Positions 54,900 to 64,000 of a stretch of DNA of 64,000 nucleotides are shown piece after piece. The notes beneath the pieces were generated by a model. The model had not been told where the DNA came from and did no database searches. It saw only the letters and a program-made list of their open reading frames with translations. A program made the translations under genes and the position numbers. The first letter of the stretch is position 1; each line of letters begins with the position of its first letter. The DNA is taken from contig NC_080571.1 of the NCBI RefSeq assembly GCF_030247185.1, forward strand, positions 83,833,025-83,897,024, in the 5' to 3' direction. Source of the stretch: Malaya genurostris. Taxonomy: Eukaryota; Arthropoda; Insecta; Diptera; Culicidae.

Positions 54900-56291
54900 G
54901 ACTTTTTGATAGATAGATAGATAGTAGGGTATTAAAATGTTCCAGAAAGCGAACTGGAAATGCCAGCACCAATTCAGCAGCGGTCAAGTACTGATTATGA
55001 CTTTAGGCAAATGGCATCGAGTCGGATTCTGATCTCGTCGGAGCGGTAGGAAATTATTCATGTGATCGATGTTGTATAAAAAGATAAAGCATCCCAAATG
55101 AACTCAGCTCAACATTTTATTTCTTGTAGTAATTAAAATCCGAGTTAAAATCATTAGGTTGTCATTGAGTGTGATAATCCAGAGGACAGTGATATACAAA
55201 ACGTCCTTAGTATATGTGAATTATGTATCTGCTTTTCGAGATAAGTGTATTAAACCCTTGAGAAAGTCGGTCCGTTTTCCGTTACGCAATTTAGCTTATA
55301 ATATCTCACCGCATCGGAATTTTTCGACTGTGTCAACTATTTGAATCCGTTTGGTAATTTTTCGCTTCATTAGAAATGGGAAACCTGTGACCGACCTTCT
55401 ACTTTGCTCCATCGAATCAGCCAACGACATAGAAATGTTTGATTAACACACCAAATCTATTCATGCGGTAATGTTTCCTTTTTCGGCGTAAATGTTTCAA
55501 GCTATAGTGACGTCGTTCACGTCAGCCATCTGAGGCGGGAGGATATATTTGACATTTTTTCTTAATGAAGTTACAGAGATTGGACACCGACTTTTCTCTG
55601 AAAGAAAATGAGCCAGGTCCGATTTTTCGCTGGTATAATTCATTGTATTATTTACCTGCAGCAAAGCCCTCGATCTGTTCCGGTGGCAAACTATTTGTTT
55701 ATTTGTATTGGGACTCCTTGGAAACTAGTTCGTAGCAACTAAACAGTGTTGCTCGACAAGATCATTTTTATCAAATACGAGGGATCGCTCAATTTTTGGT
55801 AACTGATGGTAATTCATTACAGGACATTTTTCAAGTCGATTTTTCTTCAGAGTGCCTGGTCGTGTCGTCGGTTTAGGGCTACATAATACATATTCAATTT
55901 CGGAATGTGAAAGAAAGTTCAATCAATGGTACGATTTGTGAAATAAATTGGTGTAGAACGGGTTAGTATTTCCAATCACATTATATGTACTTGAATCGTA
56001 GAAGTTTTCCACGTAATATGGACCAACATTGATAGATCGTATTGTTTCTGCTTCTGGATTGTAGATCGAATTTCAACCGAATATCTTAACAAAAAAATGG
56101 GGTAAAACTATATGCATCGATCGATTTGTTAGACTTTTTGTTACATCAGAATTTGACTATGATCCTGTACAAAATGGAAACTTGAGGAAAAAATAATATG
56201 ATCACGTTTCGTGCGGTCCTTCTAAATACTTGGAATCAATTTTACAGACCTCCAAAAAATCGTCGCGTTTTTTGTCCATTTTTCCCCACTG
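54900..56291. other. Unassigned spacer
   Basis: A small (GATA)4 run lies at 54,909-54,926. Short frames (55,159-55,344 plus; 55,725-55,922 minus) have no motif or splice support. Confidence 0.35.
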
Positions 56292-56390
56292 TGCAATGGT
56301 TCGCTATGAACGCTATGAATCAGTTGTAAAGTTTGTTGGAAAAGAAGGTCGAATTCCACTAAAGGAATGTAATACCAAGGCTAGTTACTG
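56292..56390 (+). mobile_element. SINE family B, 3' part
   Basis: GAACGCTATGAATCAGTTGT, AGTTTGTTGGAAAAGAAGG, GAATTCCACTAAAGGAATGT and AATACCAAGGCTAG follow the 35,850 copy. No head. Confidence 0.8.
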
Positions 56391-56559
56391 ATATAAAAAA
56401 CCTTTCGTTTCAAATTATGCAATACGTGCAAAGTTTTTCTCAGTGTACCACTTCGGCCAGCCTAGCAATGTGAGAACAACCATCATCTTCGATCACTTTC
56501 TGGCATGGCAACCGTAAACATTCGAAAATGACAAGCGGTAATTTGAAGCTTCCACTGAC

Positions 56560-57243
56560 AGCTCTCTTTGTCTCTCCGTTAAATGGCTCTTGCTGTCGCT
56601 CGGACGCTCTCAATGTATGCATGTACTCATCGGAACTTGCTCATGCTGCGGCACCCGTCGTTTATTAGTGTCTGTGCTGCTGGCCAAAGCGGACGCGGCA
56701 ATTTACTTTCCATCCGTTGTGTTTTATTCCTGTTTCTCTCAACGCACTTTTGTACCGTGACTCTGGTGGCGGCTGTTGGTCGTTCGTGTTCAATAAATAT
56801 ACATTTTGCCTACTTTGTGCGCGATTCTGACGTTCAAGCTAGTGACGTTTCGGTCCAATTTTAGGCTGTGTTTTTGTGTCACGAAAAATAAACCGTGCTC
56901 GGACTGAATTTTCCCACTTTTCGATGAATATTGTTTTTTTTTTGTTTGCCTGTGAGCTTGCGAGCGAAACTGTACTAAAGTGTAATGGAGAAAATCAATC
57001 GTTTACTGGAGCTTTCGAACGTCGCTGATATAACGAAGAACTGTCAGAGGGTGATGTGTTTTTGATAAACAACTGCCCTGCGTAGTGACAAAATTAACAG
57101 CATCAGGTGTGAAATTTATTGGAATTACCCGACAAGAGCTTCCGGACTGTGCAACCCAAATATCAATAACTCGTGTGAAAAGCTGAACGGAAGTAGCAAA
57201 TTGGTTTATCTTTTTCGACAGAGACCATAAGAGAACAGACGAA
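56560..57243 (+). promoter_or_regulatory. Promoter region and non-coding first exon of a plus-strand gene
   Basis: GC/CpG-rich sequence (GTCGCTCGGACGCTCTC, AAAGCGGACGCGGCAA) follows AT-rich DNA. AATATACAT at about 56,797 is TATA-like. The tract ends in a near-perfect donor AAG|GTGAGTA with its GT at 57,252-57,253 or just before; reading the bases as AGACGAAGGTGAGTAG places the exon end at the AAG preceding GTGAGT. A 26-codon upstream frame (MEKINRLLELSNVADI) starts at 56,986 and closes before the donor. Transcription start is not determined. The evidence is composition plus splice grammar linking to the exons at 57,378. Confidence 0.4.
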
Positions 57244-57377
57244 GGTGAGTAGCAATTATTTTTCATCACTCATTCGATTCAGATCGATCCATTCGTAGAG
57301 AAGTGCAAGATTCTAGTGGGGGAGGACTGCATTTGAATATAAATTTATCAACACATTAAATTTGTTATCGAAAACAG

Positions 57378-57648
57378 TTTCCGCCAATAAGTTGTTGATG
57401 CCACAACTTGATGAAGTTGACGGCGATACGCGGCAAGGTCGATTCTGGGTATGTGTCAGAGCTAGAAATAATATTTAGATTGTGTGTATTTTTTTCACAA
57501 CAGCGTCACCAGCGCTATCGTTTTGGAGCGCTGGAGGCCGACCGGTTTTCCACCTCCAGCAAATGCTGATACCCCTCGTCGTCCCAGTGACTTGAAGAAA
57601 AAATATGATGTAAAAGACAGAGCACATGTTTTGCTAATTTACTATTGA
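57378..57648 (+). CDS. N-terminal exons of an unrecognised spliced gene
   Basis: Exon 57,378-57,448 follows acceptor ATCGAAAACAG and ends CTGG|GTATGT. A 55-bp intron (57,449-57,503) ends with the strong acceptor TTTTTTTCACAACAG. ATG at 57,411 has an in-frame TGA upstream at 57,396, so it is a true frame start: MKLTAIRGKVDSG across the splice, then VTSAIVLERWRPTGFPPPAN, ADTPRRPSDLKKKYDVKD and a stop at 57,648, for 60 residues. The end may instead be an intron, with GAT|GTAAAA at about 57,609 as a weak donor. A competing ATG at 57,398 gives 38 residues in another frame. The Pro/Arg-rich centre has no recognised domain. Together with the leader at 56.6-57.2 kb this looks like the 5' end of a gene continuing downstream, possibly past a long intron. 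Confidence 0.4.
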
Positions 57649-57654
57649 TTTGCG

Positions 57655-59720
57655 ATTGAGCTATGATTGTTGTAATGACCCTCAATGACTAGAGAGTGAT
57701 CAGCGGTTTGTCAACCTTAAAATTAGTATATTCTAAAGTTTTATGTTATCTGTAGGAGTTATTCTGCTCATAAATAACGACCCGCTTGAAAACACCTTGA
57801 TTTTGCTGAACAACATTGTTTTACCTTTCCTAAAGTTATTATTTTACGAAATCAAAGCCTTCTAACTGAAACAAATTTTATAATTTCTTCTATCGCAAAA
57901 GAAAAAAGTATTGCAATGCTTTCATTCCTGAAAATCATGAAAAAACTATTTTCTGAAATATATCCGAAGAAAATTTTGCAAGGAAAATGGGAACAACCCT
58001 CATGGATTTCAGCGATCATCATTACTTCCATGGTTTCTGATTTCATCAAAATTGAAGCTGTTCTTTAGCGCCAATCGTTTCTAGGAATGCCTTTACTGTC
58101 TATACAAAAACAGTAGATATGCCTCAAAATGATTAGTACAATCCCACATCTACTTATACTAGCAGAAAATCACCTTACAATCGATTAGCATCAATGTTCC
58201 ATCAATTCAGCTTGAAGTTATGTACCCTCACTTTTATCGATCTTTTCAAATAATTTTTATTTAACTCAAGCAATGGTAGGACGTTTCACAGGAGTCTGCC
58301 ACTGATTCGTGAGACAAACTCGTTAGGTGAACAAAGTCCGGAAAGTGTACCAAAAAGCGACTACAATCCAAGAACTTTAGCCGCCCCTACACCATAAAAG
58401 CTTGTGCGCTACAATCAGCTATGCTGGGGTGCAGTTTGGTTTCCAGCGTGATATTGACAAAGTTTTATAGATAATTTTGTTTCATTCTGTTTGGTGCAGT
58501 GTTATGATGTTTTGATGATCCCCCCCTTTAACCGTGATGCGGGCACTGACGTAACGCTACGAAGTCGTGAGAACGACCGAATCAATGCAACTCGTGGCCG
58601 CAGGTCAAATTGAATCGTACATATCTCTACTCTACTAATTGGCAGGTGTTTGTGAATGAATTGAATTCACACTAAAGTTTTTCGTTTTGACGCTTTGTTC
58701 GTCGGCTGTGGACTAGACTGAAGGCAAAGATAAGAAGGATGGATGACGCGTCGTTCATAACCACGGCAGTCTTAGTAGATATCGATGTAACAGTAATAGA
58801 AAAGTCACAGTTCATGTTATCATGCAATCATGTGAAGTGAGTCTTAGCTTTGAGAGTCATTTTCGGTCTCCAGTCACGTGAATTTGGTAGAATTCAAGTC
58901 TCATTTGGTTTGAAATTGGTGAACATTGCGGATTCAATTTCCATTTCACTCAAAGGTATTGCATTACTATAGGCAAAGTTCAACGACCGGAACTGCACAT
59001 TTAAAAAAAATAAAACTTAAGACATCTCAGACCATCGATCCATATAGTAATATATAGTAATAGAACTTTAGTCTGTCCAAGGAGGTAAAAAAAAACGTGA
59101 TGCCAAAAGAAAAATTTGCGTTTATTCTCTGTTCTGCTCTCGATAATGAGTTTTGCATTGCACATTAATTGCTGTTTCGCAAGATACCCATCTCATCCTT
59201 TTAGTGAGATCTGCTCGAAAGAATGATGACAAGCCAAAAGAATTTTCGTAAGTGTGACGGAGTTGTTGATTTAAATGGGTATAAGTTCAAGGAAGCGATG
59301 TGGTCATTAAATCATTTTTTGTGGTATCATATGCCAAGTTGATCTTTTAATTATACAGCTTGGAGAAGCATCTGTGAGTTTAAGTTTCTATATATTAAAC
59401 TCTAGGCAACCAGTTGCCAAGAATAAATAACACATTTTCCATTCAATGGCAAAATTTCTGCGAATCTCCTCGACCATTCAAGTATGAAATTTTAATAACT
59501 CTTCTTTGTCTTATTTACTAATACGAGGTTTTTGAAAGATTTTACGAACCTGACGATTTAATATTAACAGCAAATCAAGTTATCCTAGTTTTACATGGAA
59601 TAAAATGTCCCGGACCTCTTACAGAAAAGACGTGTAAAGTTTCGAACCGTGTATATTTTTGTTGAGAACAAGCATTTAAATAGCCCAATACCAAATTTCA
59701 TGACCAGTGTTTGAATAACC
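57655..59720. other. No supported feature; possible intron
   Basis: No coding exon, TIR pair or tandem repeat was recognised. 58,500-58,640 is slightly GC-richer. If the gene start at 57.4 kb is real this would be intronic. Confidence 0.3.
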
Positions 59721-59724
59721 ACCA

Positions 59725-59990
59725 GCGCTCTTTCATGCATAAAAGCAACGGTAAAATTGAATGATTTGCGGTACGAAATTTTCCACCATCCTCCGTATTC
59801 TCCAGATCTGGCCCCCAGCGACTATTATGTATTTCCCAACCTGTAAAGATTTTCCCAGGGAAAGAAATTTTTGTCAAATGCTGAGGTCATTGCAGAAACG
59901 GAAGCCGATGGGTCTAGTGTAGGGGTGGAGAGTATACTGAAGAATAAAAAGCTTTTACGGACTTTCTGTTTTCCACGTTAAATACTGATC
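59725..59990 (+). pseudogene. mariner-type transposase C-terminal remnant
   Basis: The frame reads LRYEIFHHPPYSPDLAPSDY then YVFPNL before a stop. YSPDLAPSDY is the third catalytic Asp motif of mariner DD34D transposases. Downstream, KFLSNAEVIAETEA resembles the usual NEEVIAATEA-type tail, then GVESILKNKKLL. Upstream HKSNGKI- words are frameshifted. It is a different subfamily from the element at 5.3 kb (FPNL in place of FRSM). No TIRs found. Confidence 0.75.
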
Positions 59991-60094
59991 AAATTTAGAA
60001 CTAGCTCAAGACGGCTTTTCGTCTTAACAAGACTAAAACAAATCGTTAAAATGTCAAAATTCTGCACTGGATTCATTTCTGAAGGGCCAACTTG

Positions 60095-61945
60095 TGGAAT
60101 TCTCTAAGATTTTAAACAATGCTTGGAGCATTTTTCTCGAACGCGGAGCAGCCAGCTGACTTTATTTGCATTTGTTTTTTATTTACTTTATGTGCGGTGC
60201 GAATTTCGCACTGCGAAACAGTGCACAAAGCGAATTAAATTATTCTAGATTTGCACTACACTGATTATTTTGATCTCCGATTTGCAAAGAAGTAATCTTT
60301 GTAGTTCTTTAGATAACATTATGAACCATTAGAAGGGTTGATTTTGTATAATGTCCCCCACTTTTCGTTGTACTTTTTTCCAATGCAAACGACCAGCAGC
60401 AGGATGACACAATCGCCACTGTACAATTCACAACAGGCGCAATCCTGCATTATGTTAATGGTAGATGTCACGTTTCTAGATTCTAGATACAAGGAATAAT
60501 ATTATTTCTTAAACCTCTTCTTTCTTTCGGATCACTGCTGTGGATAAGAAAACTCGAAATTCATATAAAATTAAAAGAAGAAGAAGAAGAAGAGAAGTAA
60601 TTCTAATAGTTATTTAGATAATATTTAGAGTCCTAAAAAAGGCTGATTTTGTAGAATGTTCCCCATCGTTGTTCACTTTTTGTTATATCTTTCTCCAATA
60701 CAAACGACCAGCTGCGGGATGAGGCAATCGCTCTTGTTTGAAGCGAAACTGACTCTGCGAACAGCCCGCACCAGAACTACTCTTAGTACCGTTTGATTCA
60801 ATACTGAAGCAATTTTTGATAACGGCTTTCATTTGTACTTGATTTCTTTTGTATCTTTTTCACAAATGAGCGGTCACAAACGGCCACAAAATTGGCAACA
60901 TACAGAATTTTATTGTCGATTTTTTCATTTCGGATTTGCATCCTTCAGTGAAAGAAACTATCAAACTGCTGTACGGGATACATTTCTGGCTTTCAGATGG
61001 GCCAAATTGTGGAATTCTCTGCGATATTAAACACTGTTCGGATCATTTTTCTCGATCGCGGAGCAGCCAGCTGACATTTTTTGCTCTCGTTTGGTGCGAA
61101 TTTCGCACTGCGAAAATATCAAACAGCTAAACAGATTATTCTAGATTTGCACTAAACTGATGATTTTTTATTTCAGATTAGCAAAGAAGTAATCTTCACA
61201 GTTCTTTAACATTTGGAGCCTTTAGAAGGGCTGATTTTGTATAATGTCCCTCATCGTTGTCCATTTTTCATTGTATTCTCTTCAATGCAAACGACCAGCT
61301 ACCGGATGACTCAATCGCTCTTGGTTAAAACGAAACTCGAACAGCTTTAACAGAACTTTAATTTTGAGTTATTTGTGATAATATTAAACAACTAAAAATG
61401 TTATCACAAATTGATGTTCATATTTTCGATGACATGTAGCAAAACTTTTATTGATACGTTAGATACAACAAGAGATATTCACGATCAAAAACTTATCACT
61501 CTTTCAGAGGGAAAGGTAAAACTTATCACTCTTTTTGGAAAGTCAGAGACATTACCGAATTAACGCGAATACGAATAATTTCTTCTGATTTAATTCAGAT
61601 ATAGTGAACAATGGAATATCTGACACCACTAGCATACAAAGAAGCCACCAAAAGGCATTTAAATCAATACACACAATGCATTTTCCTCGAACGCAAAGCA
61701 TCTGAATGTTGATTTTATTTGCATTCGTTTGGTGCGAAGTTTGCATTGCAAACGGTTCATCAAACTTATTTTCATTTACGATTTTCAAATTTCAACAGTT
61801 AATAGTTCCTATAGCTCTTTTGTAAACATTTCCTATGTCGTTGTTCACTTTTCGGTTTATTTGACTCCAATGCAAACGACCAGCAGCTGAATTCTGGTGT
61901 AATTGTTCTTGTTTAAAGCGAACACTGCGAACGGTGCACAAAATA
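60095..61945 (+). repeat. Family X: four diverged tandem or interspersed copies
   Basis: The word CAAACGACCAGC occurs at about 60,386, 60,708, 61,290 and 61,874. It is preceded each time by a TTGT(T)C/TTTTTC block; in most copies GCGGAGCAGCCAGCTGAC, GGTGCGAATTTCGCACTGCG (itself a hairpin) and TTCTAGATTTGCACTA are also present. Spacing is 322, 582 and 584 bp, suggesting tandem duplication with deletions. Further blocks match 47,555-48,670 in reverse. A small (GAA)n run is at 60,577. Frames inside are not conserved between copies, so it is non-coding. Confidence 0.75.
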
Positions 61946-62224
61946 AATCCCATCTTAATGTTCTCCCTCGCCAGAGCAGGCAGTGCGTAAACTGCTAATA
62001 CCAAAGGAAGAAAGTATCGCTATTGCTAAGTTTGTTATCTGCGAAAGATGGTGGAGACTCTGAGATGAACCGAAAATTAAGTGTCATTTCGATGCGCCAC
62101 AATATTTCCCTCGAATGTACAACGCACGAACAGCTCTTCTCTATTTGGAATTGTAATCTGAATCTGAATGCTTGATTCTGTATCTGGAACTGAATTTTTA
62201 ACTGCAACTATATTCAAGGACTGA

Positions 62225-64000
62225 ACAATAGCATTCGTAATAAGATAGCGCATGTAACACTACGTAACAGCTATAACACACAGAAATGTAACGCTTCGTA
62301 ACATCTACAACTCACAAAAAAGTAACGCTTCTTAACATCTTTAACACACAAAAATGAAGCGCTTTGTAACACCTGTAACGTAAAAAAACGAATGTAACGC
62401 TTCGTAACACCTGTAACTTACAAAACTGTAACGCGTCGTAACATCTTCCATTTACAAAAAAGTAACGCATGTAACATTACGGAGCACCTATAACAAACAA
62501 AAAAGTAACGCATGTAACGCTTCGTAACACCTATAACTTATAAAAATGTAACGCATGTAACGTTTCGTAATAACTATAATATGCAAAAAAGTAACGCATA
62601 AAACGCTTCCTAACACCTATAACTTATAAAAATGTAACGTTTCGTAACACAACGTACAAAAAAATTACGCGTATAAGGCTTCGTAACATCCATAACATAC
62701 AAAAAAGCAACACTTCGTAACACCTATAACTTGCAAAAATTTAACGCTTTGTAATAAGCTATAACTATCAAAAATGTAACGCTTCGTAACACCTATAACT
62801 ATCAAAAAAGAAACGCAACACTGCTTAACATCTACAACTTACAAAAAAGTAACGCATGTAACTCTTCATAACACCAATAACTAACAAAAAGTAACGCATA
62901 TGATGCCTTGTAGCACCTATAACATACAAAAAATAACGCTTCGTAACACCTGTAACACAAAAAAATGTAACGCTTCGTAACACCAATAACGTACAAAAAA
63001 GTAACGCGTGTAACACTTCGTAACATCTATAATACAAAAAAATACGCATGAAACGCTCCGTAACACCTATAACTTACACAAAAGTAACGCTTCGTAACTC
63101 CTATAACCTATAAAAAGTAACGCATAAAATGTGACGTAACATCTACAACTTACAAAAAAGTAACGCATGTAACGCTTCGTAACATCTACAACTTACAAAA
63201 AAGTAACGCTACGTAACACGCTTTGTAACATCTATAACATACAAATAAGTAACGTTTCGTAACACCTATAACATACAAAAAGCAACGCATAAAATGCTAC
63301 GTAATATCTACAACTTACAAAATGTAACGCATGTAACGTTTCGTAACACCTATAACTTACAACAAAGTAACGCTTTGTAACGTCTATAACTTACAAAAAT
63401 GCAACGCTACGTAACACGCTTTGTAACATCTATAACTTACAAAAAGTAACGCATGTAACGCTTCGTAACACCAATAACACACAAAAATGTAACGCTTCGT
63501 AACACCTATAACACAAAAAATACGCATAAAACGCTCCGTAACACCTATAACTTACACAAAAGTAACGCTTCGCAACTCCTATAACCTACAAAAAGTAACG
63601 CATGAAATGCTACGTAATATCTACAACTTACAAAAAGTAACGCATGTAACGCTTCGTAACACTTATAACTTACAAAAAAGTAACACTTCGTAACATCTAC
63701 AACTTACAAAAAAGTAACGCATCTAACACTTCGTTAGACCTATAACGTACAAAAAAGTAACGCATGAAACGCTTAGTAACATCTACATCTTACAAAAAAG
63801 TAACGCATGAAACATTTCGTAAATCTTATAACATACTAAAAAATAACGCATGTAACGCTTCGTAACACGTATAACATACAAAAAGTAACGCATAAAATGC
63901 TACGTAATATCTATAACTTACAAAATGTAACGCATGTAACGCTTCGTAACACCTATAACTTACAACAAAGTAACGCTTTGTAACATCTATAACTTACAAA
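62225..64000. repeat. Degenerate satellite, unit about 40 bp, runs off the window
   Basis: Repeated GTAACGCTTCGTAACACC, TATAACTTACAAAAAAGTAA, CGCATGTAACGC words, about 40-45 bp per unit with frequent small indels. Longer segments recur: 63,036-63,145 and 63,516-63,625 (offset about 480), and about 63,288-63,400 and 63,891-64,000 (offset 603). Overlapping minus-strand frames of 64-74 codons are repeat artefacts. The right end lies outside the window. Confidence 0.95.

Noticed and set aside
60833..61130. Two overlapping plus-strand frames
   Set aside because: Lie within repeat family X and are not conserved between its copies.
62825..63049. Overlapping minus-strand frames rich in Cys, Tyr and Phe
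   Set aside because: Both are the degenerate TAACG satellite read in two phases.
62225..64000. CRISPR-like spacing of repeats
   Set aside because: Units are contiguous and degenerate with no unique spacers; eukaryotic satellite.

Overview
This window is eukaryotic and almost certainly from an insect, most likely a mosquito. Evidence: AT-rich DNA, 55-65 bp GT-AG introns, mariner and DD37E transposons, RNase H-bearing non-LTR retrotransposons, tRNA-derived SINEs, many short fold-back elements (MITEs) and very long simple-sequence satellites. There are no operons, no rRNA or true tRNA genes and no CRISPR array. The species call is inference from repeat families. Nearly all of the DNA is repeat; the longest open frames are satellites read as protein.

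Layout. 1-8.4 kb: a DD37E transposase fragment, old dispersed repeats, an (ATT)n microsatellite, a 382-bp MITE with a TTA target duplication, a GC-richer island and a complete but dead mariner (5,300-6,572). 8,461-12,884: a 4.4-kb array of exactly 553 copies of TTTATTTG with no variant seen. 13-23 kb: dispersed repeats, a DD37E element with both TIRs and TA duplications (15,187-16,321), a MITE, a second DD37E copy and a third transposase remnant. 23,181-25,354: a 5'-truncated non-LTR retrotransposon with intact RT tail, RNase H and zinc knuckle. 25-32 kb: SINEs, inverted repeats and a third DD37E copy. 32.8-35.5 kb: a decayed second retrotransposon lying between two identical 182-bp direct repeats. 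35-43.3 kb: a strand-asymmetric pyrimidine-rich block holding 592 copies of TTATTCC (37,580-41,723), a 14-15 bp minisatellite and two copies of one MITE, the second nested inside another fold-back element. 44-45.5 kb: a GC-rich, GAGA-motif-rich island that looks like a promoter or 5' UTR. 46-51.6 kb: MITEs, diverged repeats and degenerate minisatellites. 60-64 kb: a tandem non-coding repeat family, then a degenerate satellite running off the window end.

Host genes. Candidates appear only as small spliced pieces that simple ORF calling misses: (i) a minus-strand gene end at 52,464-52,856, with a 68-codon exon followed by two small exons and canonical 65- and 60-bp introns; (ii) a plus-strand gene start at about 56,560-57,648, with a GC-rich leader ending in a strong splice donor and two small exons separated by a 55-bp intron; (iii) a frameshifted spliced remnant at 54.5-54.9 kb. 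None could be assigned to a known family. The transposases act on their own terminal repeats and the RT supports its own and possibly SINE copying. Every autonomous copy here is broken, so the window reads as accumulated mobile-element debris plus recently expanded satellites.
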